A DNA stretch of 59,638 bases from an uncultured Robinsoniella sp. (GTDB lineage: Bacteria; Bacillota; Clostridia; Lachnospirales; Lachnospiraceae): contig UQCR01000029.1 in the NCBI GenBank assembly GCA_900539655.1, forward strand, positions 1 to 59,638, written 5' to 3'. Made by a program: the position numbers and the translations under genes. The notes under the pieces are model-generated. The model saw only the letters and a program-made list of their open reading frames with translations. It ran no database searches and was not told the origin of the DNA. Shown piece after piece: positions 35,749-44,377 of the stretch (its first letter is position 1; the number at the start of each line of letters is the position of its first letter).

Positions 35749-35760
35749 TATTACGCCTCC

Positions 35761-36474
35761 TTATATCGCTGCAAATATTTCTCCGATGCTTCCCTGCACC
35801 AGTAAGTCCGCATTATGATCCATTGGTGTTGTGGTCTTATTTACCAAAACCAGTTTATTCCCTCTGTAATAGTCGATCAGACCGGCTGCCGGATATACCG
35901 CCAGAGATGTTCCGCCAACGATCAGCACATCCGCTTTGGCTATATGTGCAATCGCCCTGGACATAATCTGATTATCCAGTCCCTCTTCATATAATACTAC
36001 ATCCGGCTTTATGATTCCGCCGCATTCGCAGGTGGGAATCCCCTTTGCTTCCAGCATATATCTGGCTTCATAAGGTTTCCCGCAGTTCATGCAGTAGTTC
36101 CTGTGCACGCTGCCATGAAGCTCTAATACTTCCTTGCTGCCGGCCATTTGATGAAGACCGTCTATGTTTTGGGTAACGACTGCCTTTAGCTTTCCTTCCT
36201 CTTCCCACTGAGCCAGTTTACGGTGGGCAGCATTTGGTTTTGCATCCAGACAGAGCATTTTATTCTGGTAAAAACGATAGAATTCTTTTGGATCCTTCAT
36301 GAAAAAAGTATGGCTTAATATGGTCTCGGGAGGATAGTCATATTCCTGATTATACAGACCGTCTACACTTCTGAAATCAGGAATTCCGCTCTCTGTAGAC
36401 ACACCCGCTCCACCGAAAAACACAACGTTTGTGCTGTTTGCAAGCATTTCTTTTAATTGTTTTGTTTTATCCAT
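35761..36474 (-). CDS. cobB: Sir2-family NAD-dependent protein deacylase
   Basis: 237 residues from the ATG at 36472-36474, seven bases after AAGGAGG; two upstream in-frame starts fit worse. NAD-binding GAGVSTESGIPDFRS at the N-terminus, catalytic His in the LELHGSVH motif, four Zn-type Cys in CMNCG and CECGG, and TQNIDGLHQMAGS. It removes acetyl or similar groups from lysine using NAD. It lies between sortase B (58 bases upstream) and DUF951. Whether it shares the sortase operon is unclear. Confidence 0.95.
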   Translation of the reverse strand: MDKTKQLKEMLANSTNVVFFGGAGVSTESGIPDFRSVDGLYNQEYDYPPETILSHTFFMKDPKEFYRFYQNKMLCLDAKPNAAHRKLAQWEEEGKLKAVVTQNIDGLHQMAGSKEVLELHGSVHRNYCMNCGKPYEARYMLEAKGIPTCECGGIIKPDVVLYEEGLDNQIMSRAIAHIAKADVLIVGGTSLAVYPAAGLIDYYRGNKLVLVNKTTTPMDHNADLLVQGSIGEIFAAI

Positions 36475-36531
36475 TTCCATTCCTCCTTCACATATTGTTT
36501 CCAAAGCAACAGATTTTACGCTTTAGAGCAG

Positions 36532-37380
36532 CTATTTTACTTTAATGGAATCCACGAGGACTCCCTGCACGACAAATCGGGTTGCCTCATTTCCGGTACA
36601 GGTGGAAAGTGTCACAATGCGGTCTTTTGACGTAGCCTTGGCTGTGCCCTTCACTACCGAATGCTCCACAGCTTCATCCAGATAATCCTGAAACTCTTTA
36701 TCTTTAGCAAATGAAATCTGATAAGTATTGCTCACTGCTCCCACCTCATGGCAGGAAAAGATCTCATATTTATAATTCATCGTTGGTGTATAGATCCAGA
36801 AATAACGGCTTTTTTCAAATACACCCTCTTCACGAAACTGCTTCAATGTACCAAACATAGAACCATTTTTCATATTGTGTCCATAGATAATGGTATTCTG
36901 ATCCTTAAGATTAGGATTATTCAGATAGTCCATAAATATGGATCCCGCAAAATTATCTTCTTTCTTAAATGTCCTGTGCAGATAGTAGTCATTATCCGTA
37001 CCCCGAACCATGGGATAGCTGATATCCAGCGCTTCAACATTTAACCATCCGATAACGTCTTTATTAATTGCCTTTAGACCGGCAAAGTCAACCGGGCTTT
37101 CCATATAACGTTCTGTTTCACCCTGCTCATTTGTTTCTACCTTTACACCGGCTCCATCAGGATCACTATCCGAACCACCGGAAGGATTTCCGGATATATT
37201 TGCAAAATCCTCCAGGGAAGAATACTCATCTGTCCCTGCTTTATATTCCAGATATATCGTCAAAAGGCGATAACCGGAATATACAAATACCCCAATTGCA
37301 ATCAGCAGTGCAATAACACGTATTACGTCACCTGCTGTCCGTTTTTTCTTTTTTGTTTTATTGTCTCTGCTTTCTGTCAT
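36532..37380 (-). CDS. Class B sortase
   Basis: 282 residues. N-terminal membrane anchor (about 17-38), a Gly/Ser/Asp-rich linker (65-90), then the sortase barrel. The catalytic trio is visible: H168 (IIYGHNMKNG), C261 (TLSTCTGNE) and R268 (TRFVVQG). The long helix after H168 and the FGTLKQF segment point to class B. Such enzymes join surface proteins to the wall at NPxTx-like sites, or build pili. No partner substrate is in this window, and neither giant exoenzyme has a sorting signal. It overlaps the upstream kinase gene by 4 bases, so it is part of the VanR/VanS-like unit and may answer to it. Confidence 0.93.
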   Translation of the reverse strand: MTESRDNKTKKKKRTAGDVIRVIALLIAIGVFVYSGYRLLTIYLEYKAGTDEYSSLEDFANISGNPSGGSDSDPDGAGVKVETNEQGETERYMESPVDFAGLKAINKDVIGWLNVEALDISYPMVRGTDNDYYLHRTFKKEDNFAGSIFMDYLNNPNLKDQNTIIYGHNMKNGSMFGTLKQFREEGVFEKSRYFWIYTPTMNYKYEIFSCHEVGAVSNTYQISFAKDKEFQDYLDEAVEHSVVKGTAKATSKDRIVTLSTCTGNEATRFVVQGVLVDSIKVK

Positions 37381-38567
37381 ATATTCTTTGTCCCTGCCTT
37401 CCCGCGCACGCGGCGTCTTTTTACCATCCTGTCGCGGTACACCGGAAGATGCACAATGAATGTGGTATAGTGCGCATCACTGAATGCTTCTATGGTGCCG
37501 CCATGCAATTCCACTATTTCCTTTGCAATGGACAATCCCAGTCCCGCTCCGCCCGTCTGGCTGGACCTGGCGTTATCTACCCTGTAAAATTTTTCAAAGA
37601 TGGATTTTAACTTCTGGGGAGGAATCTGCGGTCCCTGATTCCGGAAATTAATAATAATATACTCGTTCTGAAGGAATGCTTCTATATTAATATCTGTACG
37701 TGGGTAACTATAGGCAATTGCATTCCTTAGAAGATTATCAAATACCCTTGCCAGTTTATCCGGATCCCCGTCCACTACCAGCTCTTCATCCGTCCTGATG
37801 GAACAGGTCAAATCTTTATCCGCTAGTACTCCATAGCTTTCATCTGCAAGCTGTTCTAACATCATAGACAAATTTAGTTTTTCCTTCTCCAGGACTATGT
37901 CCTGTAGGTTAAACCTTGTTATTTCAAAAAATTCGCTGATTAATTCTCCAAGCCTTGTAGCCTTCTCCAGCGTAATATGTGTATATTTCAAACGCTCATC
38001 CTCGGGCATATTCGGCTGCTCATCCAGCATGGTTAAGTATGCAATAATGGAGGTCAGCGGAGTTTTCAGGTCATGCGCCAGATAAACCACAAGGTCATTC
38101 TTACGCTGTTCACTTTCAATCGCCGCGTACTCTCTTTTTTTCAAAGTCATTTTTAATGTGTTAAGTTTTTCTGAAATTGGCGCCAGTTCCGGTACCAAAT
38201 TAATTGGTGCATCCTCATCAGTCAGAATCATATCGATTTCCCTGCCGATATCGTCCATATAACCGGTAAGTTTAGAAACCGCCATATAGAAGAACACCAG
38301 AAATAAAATGATAAAGCCCGAAGTTAGAAAAATTTCTTTATTATCCATAAAAATTTTCCCATACATTTCGTTAGCCGTATCATAATCCATATTAAATTTC
38401 ATCATGAAATTAATAAAAAGGCTGGCAAAGCTGCTTTGAAATAACCCATCGATAAGGAATTTCACAATCACAATTCCAACCACTAAAGCCAGGGCAGCAA
38501 CCAGGACTGCCCTCAGCAATATTGTTCTCTTCAGTTTTCCATAATTATTTTTCAACTTTATAACCAA
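37377..38567 (-). CDS. VanS-like sensor histidine kinase
   Basis: 396 residues. Two membrane segments (about 14-38 and 80-98) bracket a short extracellular loop, followed by a HAMP-like linker and the phospho-acceptor H165 in VYLAHDLKTPLTSIIAYLTM, which is strongly VanS-like, and a GHKL ATPase (TGGAGLGLSIAKEIVELHGG). The start is a TTG inside the regulator gene, with an overlap of about 20 bases, and is uncertain. It responds to an envelope signal and acts on the overlapping response regulator. No van resistance genes are near, so a role in wall or surface-protein homeostasis is more likely than glycopeptide resistance. Confidence 0.9.
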   Translation of the reverse strand: MVIKLKNNYGKLKRTILLRAVLVAALALVVGIVIVKFLIDGLFQSSFASLFINFMMKFNMDYDTANEMYGKIFMDNKEIFLTSGFIILFLVFFYMAVSKLTGYMDDIGREIDMILTDEDAPINLVPELAPISEKLNTLKMTLKKREYAAIESEQRKNDLVVYLAHDLKTPLTSIIAYLTMLDEQPNMPEDERLKYTHITLEKATRLGELISEFFEITRFNLQDIVLEKEKLNLSMMLEQLADESYGVLADKDLTCSIRTDEELVVDGDPDKLARVFDNLLRNAIAYSYPRTDINIEAFLQNEYIIINFRNQGPQIPPQKLKSIFEKFYRVDNARSSQTGGAGLGLSIAKEIVELHGGTIEAFSDAHYTTFIVHLPVYRDRMVKRRRVRGKAGTKNI

Positions 38568-39240
38568 CTCCCCAAACGGTTTTTATAAATTCCGTCTTGC
38601 CGGTAGGTCCGCTCATTTTCTCACGTAAATGACGAATATGCACCATTACAGTATTGTTGCTGTTCTTGTAATACTTTTCTTTCCAAACCTGCTCAAAAAG
38701 CTGTTCTGAGCTGATTACCTGTCCTCTGTTCTCACATAAAATCCAGAGAATATCAAATTCAATCGGTGTGAGTGTCAGCTCTCTCTCATTATAAGTACAT
38801 TCATGTGTGCTTCTGTTAAGCACCAGACCAGCAAAGTCAATAATATCTTCCTGGGACTTGCTCCCCTCGTTATACTTGGTAAAGCGGCGCAGCTGTGCTT
38901 TTACCCTGGCAATTAACTCCAGCGGGTTAAACGGCTTTGCAATATAATCATCCGCACCTAAAGTAAGACCGTTGATTTTATCCATATATTCCGTTTTAGC
39001 CGTCAGCATAATAACCGGAAACGTATGCTCTTCCCTTATTCTCTGCAGAATTGTAAATCCATCTATATCCGGAAGCATGACATCTAACAGCGCCATATCC
39101 AGCTTCTCATTTTTAATACAATCCAACGCGTCAGTCCCATTATAACATTTTACAACATCATAATTTTCATTTTTCAGATATAGCTCCACTACATCTGCAA
39201 TCTCCCTTTCGTCATCGACAATTAATATCTTACTCCCCAT
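38545..39240 (-). CDS. VanR-like OmpR-family response regulator
   Basis: 231 residues. Receiver domain with D9-D10, phospho-acceptor D53 (MALLDVMLPDIDG) and KPFNPLELIARVKAQLRR, then a winged-helix DNA-binding domain (LTPIEFDILWILCENRGQVI, ending VWGVGYKVEK). The sequence is close in style to VanR and similar envelope regulators. It starts 12 bases after asnS, so it is probably co-transcribed with that synthetase gene and with the kinase and sortase genes after it. Confidence 0.95.
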   Translation of the reverse strand: MGSKILIVDDEREIADVVELYLKNENYDVVKCYNGTDALDCIKNEKLDMALLDVMLPDIDGFTILQRIREEHTFPVIMLTAKTEYMDKINGLTLGADDYIAKPFNPLELIARVKAQLRRFTKYNEGSKSQEDIIDFAGLVLNRSTHECTYNERELTLTPIEFDILWILCENRGQVISSEQLFEQVWKEKYYKNSNNTVMVHIRHLREKMSGPTGKTEFIKTVWGVGYKVEK

Positions 39241-39251
39241 CTAAATTCCTC

Positions 39252-40643
39252 CTATAAATCGCAGTTACCTACTGTCCTTGGGAACGGAACCACATCACGG
39301 ATATTGGACATTCCGGTCAGGTACATTACGCAGCGTTCAAATCCAAGCCCGAATCCTGCATGTCTGGTAGAACCGTATTTACGAAGATCCATGTAGAATC
39401 CGTAATCTTCTTCTTTTAATCCCAGTTCATTCATGCGGTTCAGCAGTTTGTCGTAGTCATCTTCTCTCTGGCTTCCACCGATGATTTCACCGATTCCAGG
39501 CACCAGACAGTCCATTGCGGCAACTGTTTTGCCGTCTTCATTCAGTTTCATATAGAATGCTTTGATCTCTTTTGGATAATCCGTTACAAATACCGGACAC
39601 TTATAGATCTCTTCCGTCAGATAGCGTTCATGCTCAGTCTGAAGGTCGCATCCCCAAAATACTTTATAATCAAATTTGTCATTATTCTTTTCCAGAATCT
39701 CAACTGCTTCCGTGTAGGTAACATGGGCAAAATCAGAAGCCGCTACGCTTTTTAACCGATCTAACAGACCCTTGTCCACAAATGAATTGAAGAATTCCAT
39801 TTCTTCCGGAGCATGTTCCAGTACATAATTGATCACATATTTTAACATTGACTCAGCAAGCATCATATTATCCTGCAGGTCAGCAAAGGCAATCTCAGGC
39901 TCAATCATCCAGAACTCTGCAGCATGTCTGGTAGTGTTGGAATTTTCCGCACGGAATGTCGGTCCAAATGTATAAATATTACGGAATGCCTGTGCATAAG
40001 TCTCACCGTTCAGCTGGCCGCTGACAGTCAGGCTTGTCTCTTTTCCAAAAAAGTCCTGCGCATAATCAATTGCCCCATCCTCAGTTTTCGGGATGTTCTC
40101 CAGATCCAGCGTAGTAACACGGAACATTTCACCTGCTCCTTCACAGTCACTTCCGGTAATCAGTGGTGTGTGAACATATACAAAGTCTCTCTCCTGGAAA
40201 AACTGGTGAATTGCATATGCGATCATGGAACGCACGCGGAAAACAGCCTGGAACGCATTGGTTCTGGGCCTCAAATGAGAAATCGTTCTCAAATATTCAA
40301 AGCTGTGCCTCTTCTTCTGAAGGGGATAATCGGATGTTGAGGTACCTTCCACCACAATCTCATCAGCCTGTATTTCAAATGGCTGTTTTGCCTGAGGTGT
40401 AGCAACCAAAGTACCCTTTACGATCACTGCAGCCCCAACATTTAATTTGGAGATTTCCTGAAAGTTTTCCATTTTATCATGATATACAATCTGAAGTGTC
40501 TCAAAGAAAGTTCCGTCATGCAGAACGATAAAACCAAATGTCTTTGAATCACGTATGCTTCTGATCCAGCCGCCAACACGGATTTCCTGGTTTAAATATT
40601 TTTCTCTTTCTTTATAAATCTCTCTAACTGTTACCAATTCCAT
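39252..40643 (-). CDS. asnS: Asparaginyl-tRNA synthetase
   Basis: 463 residues, the usual length. N-terminal OB-fold anticodon-binding domain (1-100, with VGGWIRSIRDSKTFGFI), then the class II catalytic core: motif 2 near TFRAENSNTTRHAAEFWMIE and motif 3 GFGLGFERCVMYLTGM. The SNIRDVVPFPRTVG ending is characteristic of AsnRS. It charges tRNA-Asn. The promoter is at 40687-40715. The two-component system and sortase lie directly downstream. Confidence 0.98.
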   Translation of the reverse strand: MELVTVREIYKEREKYLNQEIRVGGWIRSIRDSKTFGFIVLHDGTFFETLQIVYHDKMENFQEISKLNVGAAVIVKGTLVATPQAKQPFEIQADEIVVEGTSTSDYPLQKKRHSFEYLRTISHLRPRTNAFQAVFRVRSMIAYAIHQFFQERDFVYVHTPLITGSDCEGAGEMFRVTTLDLENIPKTEDGAIDYAQDFFGKETSLTVSGQLNGETYAQAFRNIYTFGPTFRAENSNTTRHAAEFWMIEPEIAFADLQDNMMLAESMLKYVINYVLEHAPEEMEFFNSFVDKGLLDRLKSVAASDFAHVTYTEAVEILEKNNDKFDYKVFWGCDLQTEHERYLTEEIYKCPVFVTDYPKEIKAFYMKLNEDGKTVAAMDCLVPGIGEIIGGSQREDDYDKLLNRMNELGLKEEDYGFYMDLRKYGSTRHAGFGLGFERCVMYLTGMSNIRDVVPFPRTVGNCDL

Positions 40644-40686
40644 TGTTCGAACTCCTTTGTTCTTTATTCTTTCTCACTATTTTTCT

Positions 40687-40715
40687 AGTATAGCCTATTC
40701 CTGGCTGGTGTGCAA
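40687..40715 (-). promoter_or_regulatory. asnS promoter
   Basis: On the minus strand TTGCAC (40710-40715), a 17-base spacer and TATACT (40687-40692), about 44 bases before the start codon. Confidence 0.75.
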
Positions 40716-40856
40716 GCCACTAAACACTATTTTTCTCACACAATTCCTTATCCGGTGCTTCCCGGTGTGAATACACAGTGACTGTGGCCGTCACTTTTCT
40801 GGCGCTGACGGGATGCTGCGTTGTACACGACACAGTCTGTGCAGTGATGGCCATTC

Positions 40857-41714
40857 CTAACCATTCAATCTCATTTTTCTATATTCTCTGGGCGATACCT
40901 TCTCATATTTTCGGAAAAACCTGGAGAAGTAAAACGGGTCGCAAAACTGAAGCTCATTAGCAATCTCCTGAAGCTGAAGGTCGGTTGTAAGTAACAGATG
41001 TTTTGCTTTTTTAAGCAGCATGTCTTCCAGATATTCCTTAATGCCGATTCCGGTATCCCGCTTGAAATTCCTGGACAGCGAATAATAGGAAACATGCATC
41101 TCTTTTGCCATATTTTCAATTTTAAGCTGGGCGGACAGATTCTTTTCTATATAATACAGGCTTTCTTTTTGCCTGTAGTATCCGCTTAAATCCATCTGTG
41201 CAACCCCCTCATCTTTCATTTTTAAATAAAACCGTCCCAATATTTGATTCATGGCACCTTTAAAAAACAGTTGGTCACCCAGGGTCCCATTCTCTAATAG
41301 AGTAATCAGTTCTTCGGTTTTCTCTACGGCGTAGGACATGGACATTGCTCTGCCAAGGCTCTGGAACACATCAATTCCCGGAAGACGCTGCAGTTCAAAA
41401 TGAAAATATAATTTAATAAACGCACTCTTTCCTATATAATTATACTTTGTCCCAGCCGGAATCAAATATACATTTCCGGGAATTAAATTATGGTGAAACT
41501 CCTTATTTTCTACACATCCTTCGCCCTTTATTATAAAATACAGACGGTTAAAAGGTGACACTACATCCTTGTGGTTCCATTTTGGATCGCCATAAAAAAG
41601 TCCATGTTCAAGGATTTTAATCTGAAGACCGTTAAAATCTTCATCTACCATTCGAAACTTCTTATCTTCCATCGCAAAAATATCCATCTTTCTTACTGTT
41701 ATCTTCATGTACAT
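40857..41714 (-). CDS. AraC-family transcriptional regulator
   Basis: 285 residues. Cupin-like N-terminal domain (about 20-130, with the NVYLIPAGTKYNY strand) and an AraC double HTH at the C-terminus (MAKEMHVSYYSLSRNFKRD, then FCDPFYFSRFFRKYEKVSP). It is divergent from the URO-D-family gene at 41779, separated by only 64 bases, and is its probable regulator. The ligand is unknown. The ribosome site is weak; a second ATG lies two codons on. Confidence 0.92.
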   Translation of the reverse strand: MYMKITVRKMDIFAMEDKKFRMVDEDFNGLQIKILEHGLFYGDPKWNHKDVVSPFNRLYFIIKGEGCVENKEFHHNLIPGNVYLIPAGTKYNYIGKSAFIKLYFHFELQRLPGIDVFQSLGRAMSMSYAVEKTEELITLLENGTLGDQLFFKGAMNQILGRFYLKMKDEGVAQMDLSGYYRQKESLYYIEKNLSAQLKIENMAKEMHVSYYSLSRNFKRDTGIGIKEYLEDMLLKKAKHLLLTTDLQLQEIANELQFCDPFYFSRFFRKYEKVSPREYRKMRLNG

Positions 41715-41778
41715 TCCACATACTATTTAATATAATTATCTTAACATAAAATTTTAAAAAAAGAAAGGAAACTGCCAT

Positions 41779-42837
41779 ATGTCACTTCAAAATGGTTTAA
41801 GTGCACTCAACCTGGAAATGCCTGACGAGATTCCACGCACTGAGTACTCGGCTCATTTCCACTGGGATCTTGTACAAAAAGTCACAGGTATTCCGGTATC
41901 TTCAAAAAGTTCTGGTCATGAACAGATCAATGCCTCCCGGGAATTTATAAAAGCGTGGGACTACGGCATGTTCTGGAACATTCTCCCTTTTGACTCCATA
42001 TTTGGGAATCAGAAAACAAAAATGGGACACGCCTCCTATCAGGCAGATGCTGTGGATTACTCTAATGAAGTAAAAACATTTATCGAAGAACCGGAAGATG
42101 TATTTGATTTTGATTTTGACCGGGTCTACGGAAGGCGTAACAGTCAGGATCTGGTAAAAGGTTTTCAGGATAATTATGAAAAAATGTGCCTGGAACATCC
42201 CGATACGGTAAATATGACCGGTATGTATACGACCTGCATGTCCGGAATCATTGAAATACTGGGATGGGATATGCTGCTTTTGGCAGCCGGTGTTGACTCA
42301 CGGGAATTCGGAGAGTTTATTAACCGGTATGTAACCTGGAATCTGCAGTACTTTGAAGCTCTTGCAAAATGTAAATCGGATGTGGTCATGGTCCACGATG
42401 ATATTGTCTGGGGATCCGGAGCATTTTTATCACCCGATTTTTATCGAACCTATATCTTTCCAAATCATAAAAGACTGCTGGCACCCTTACTGGAAAGCGG
42501 CAAAAAAGTACTCTTTACCTCGGATGGAAATTTCACCCGTTTTATTGACGATATTGCAGATCTGGGCATCCATGGGTTCGTGATGGAACCCTGTACCGAC
42601 ATGTCCTACATTTGTGAAAAATACGGAAAAAGCCATGTAATTGTGGGTAATGCGGATACTCACGCCCTGTTATATAACGATAAGGAATACATTGAAAATG
42701 AAGTAAAACGATGTATTGGCCTTGGACGTGACTGTCCGGGATATTTCCTGGCTGTAGGCAACCACATACCGCCAAATACACCGTTAGAAGCCTGCCTGTG
42801 GTATCAGGAATTCTACGAAAAGTACCGCAAGCGATAG
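41779..42837 (+). CDS. Uroporphyrinogen decarboxylase (URO-D) family protein, probably not in haem synthesis
   Basis: 352 residues. The barrel fold of the URO-D/MtaA/CmuA family is suggested by VMVHDDIVWGSGAFLSPDFY, KKVLFTSDGNF and GFVMEPCTDMSYICEKYG followed by VIVGNADT. Family members include haem-pathway decarboxylases and cobamide-dependent methyltransferases of the MtaA type. The absence of other haem genes and the AraC partner argue for the latter kind or a sugar or aromatic methyl-group role, but no corrinoid protein is encoded nearby. The Cys in EPCTD may be a metal ligand. Start has an AAAGGA site. Confidence 0.85.
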   Translation: MSLQNGLSALNLEMPDEIPRTEYSAHFHWDLVQKVTGIPVSSKSSGHEQINASREFIKAWDYGMFWNILPFDSIFGNQKTKMGHASYQADAVDYSNEVKTFIEEPEDVFDFDFDRVYGRRNSQDLVKGFQDNYEKMCLEHPDTVNMTGMYTTCMSGIIEILGWDMLLLAAGVDSREFGEFINRYVTWNLQYFEALAKCKSDVVMVHDDIVWGSGAFLSPDFYRTYIFPNHKRLLAPLLESGKKVLFTSDGNFTRFIDDIADLGIHGFVMEPCTDMSYICEKYGKSHVIVGNADTHALLYNDKEYIENEVKRCIGLGRDCPGYFLAVGNHIPPNTPLEACLWYQEFYEKYRKR

Positions 42838-42900
42838 GCGCTGTTTAAAATTTAATCTATCTATGCTGCCTCTATGCTACCTGCTCCGCAGAATCCACCC

Positions 42901-42929
42901 TTGCGAAGGAACGGACGTTCTTGTATAAT
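42901..42929 (+). promoter_or_regulatory. dinB promoter
   Basis: TTGCGA (42901-42906), a 17-base spacer and TATAAT (42924-42929). The spacer contains the LexA box, so binding of LexA would block RNA polymerase. Confidence 0.8.
42909..42920. promoter_or_regulatory. LexA (SOS) box
   Basis: gaacggacgttc matches the Gram-positive consensus GAAC-N4-GTTC exactly and lies between -35 and -10. Confidence 0.85.
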
Positions 42930-42980
42930 AAGATATAAATAACCTGTCTCTATTATATTACAAGGAAAGGCCGTGAACAT

Positions 42981-44195
42981 ATGAACCGCATAATCTTCCA
43001 TATAGATGTTAATTCCGCATATTTAAGCTGGACTTCCGTGGAAAATTTAAAGGATCCCGAAGGAATTGATCTGCGGTTAATTCCTTCTATTATAGGAGGT
43101 GACCGTTCAAGCCGCCATGGTGTGGTTCTTGCAAAATCTATTCCTGCAAAGGCCTACCATATCCACACCGGTGAACCCATTGCCGCCGCACTTAAAAAAT
43201 GCCCGGATTTATTAATCTATCCTCCGGACCACAGGCTGTATTCTGAATACAGCCACCGTCTGATGGATTTTCTAAAGCAGCTTACTCCGGATATTGAGCA
43301 GGTAAGCGTGGATGAATGTTATGTAGAGTATACCGGCATTTCCCATCTGTATGATTCTCCTATAAGCGCAGCAACCCATATCAAAGACACCATCTGTGAG
43401 AAATTTGGTTTTACGGTTAATGTGGGGATTTCATCTAATAAACTCCTTGCTAAAATGGCATCTGACTTTGAGAAACCGGGAAAGGTTCATACCCTCTTCC
43501 CCTCTGAGATACAGACCAAGATGTGGCCCCTGCCTGTATCGGAACTATATATGGCCGGGAAAGCCTCTGTATCAACTCTTCATAAACTGGGAATTTACAC
43601 AATCGGAGATCTGGCATTAACCGATCCCGGACTTCTGATTCCCCATTTAAAAAGCCACGGTAAAATGCTCTGGGAATACGCAAATGGTATTGACAGCACA
43701 CCTTTAGTTTCTACTCCGGAAAAGGCAAAGGGAATCGGGAACTCCACCACACTGTCTGCAGACGTCACATCTGCTGAAGATGCAAAGGCAGTTTTGCTGA
43801 AACTGGCTGCAAGCGTATCCGGACGCCTTAGAAAGGCTGGTCAACTCGCCGGAAACGTCTGCGTGGAAATTAAATACAGTACCTTCACCGTATCATCCCA
43901 CCAGATGCAGCTGCTGACTCCGTCAAATACAGAAAAGGCTGTCTACCACGCCTCCTGCCAGCTATTCGATGCACTTTGGGACCATACGCCCATACGTCTT
44001 CTTGGCATACGCTGCTCGAAACTTATATCTGACGATACGCCGGTACAGCTAAGCCTATTTGATTTACCGGCTTCAGATCATGCAAAACAGAAAAAACTGG
44101 ATCAGGCTCTGGATTCCATCCGCCTGAAATTCGGCAGCAGTGCTGTCACCCGTGCCAGTATGCTGCCGCCAAAGGATGAGGCAGATGAAGAATAG
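42981..44195 (+). CDS. dinB: Y-family DNA polymerase, DinB/Pol IV type
   Basis: 404 residues. Catalytic acids in FHIDVNSAYLSW (first Asp) and QVSVDECYVEYTG (Asp-Glu pair) and the fingers motif HGVVLAKSIPAKAY. An HhH thumb and a little-finger domain follow. It copies damaged templates with low fidelity. The promoter carries a LexA box, so it is induced by DNA damage. It stands alone. Confidence 0.95.
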   Translation: MNRIIFHIDVNSAYLSWTSVENLKDPEGIDLRLIPSIIGGDRSSRHGVVLAKSIPAKAYHIHTGEPIAAALKKCPDLLIYPPDHRLYSEYSHRLMDFLKQLTPDIEQVSVDECYVEYTGISHLYDSPISAATHIKDTICEKFGFTVNVGISSNKLLAKMASDFEKPGKVHTLFPSEIQTKMWPLPVSELYMAGKASVSTLHKLGIYTIGDLALTDPGLLIPHLKSHGKMLWEYANGIDSTPLVSTPEKAKGIGNSTTLSADVTSAEDAKAVLLKLAASVSGRLRKAGQLAGNVCVEIKYSTFTVSSHQMQLLTPSNTEKAVYHASCQLFDALWDHTPIRLLGIRCSKLISDDTPVQLSLFDLPASDHAKQKKLDQALDSIRLKFGSSAVTRASMLPPKDEADEE

Positions 44196-44220
44196 ATGGT
44201 AACGATTAATTGACACCCCG

Positions 44221-44249
44221 AAAAAAGGAACCGCACTTTCAGCGGTTCC
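44221..44249. terminator. Terminator between dinB and the oxidoreductase gene
   Basis: Arms ggaaccgc (44227-44234) and gcggttcc (44242-44249). A run of six A on the left gives a clean T tail for minus-strand transcripts from the second ABC cluster. On the plus strand the T tail is weaker. Confidence 0.8.
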
Positions 44250-44377
44250 CTTCATATATTGGATGTTATCCACATTTTTTTCCTGATATACTCTCTAAAT
44301 CCACATTTCCACGGTGGATCTATAAAATTGCGTTCTAACAGCCATGTTTGGCACTATGCACTATACAGATCTGCAGT

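Noticed and set aside
37377..39240. VanR/VanS-like pair as a vancomycin resistance locus
   Set aside because: No vanH, ligase, vanX or vanY gene is present; the downstream gene is a sortase.
40778..40960. A 60-codon plus-strand frame opposite the end of the AraC gene
   Set aside because: No ribosome site, no recognisable sequence, and it overlaps the clear AraC frame on the other strand.
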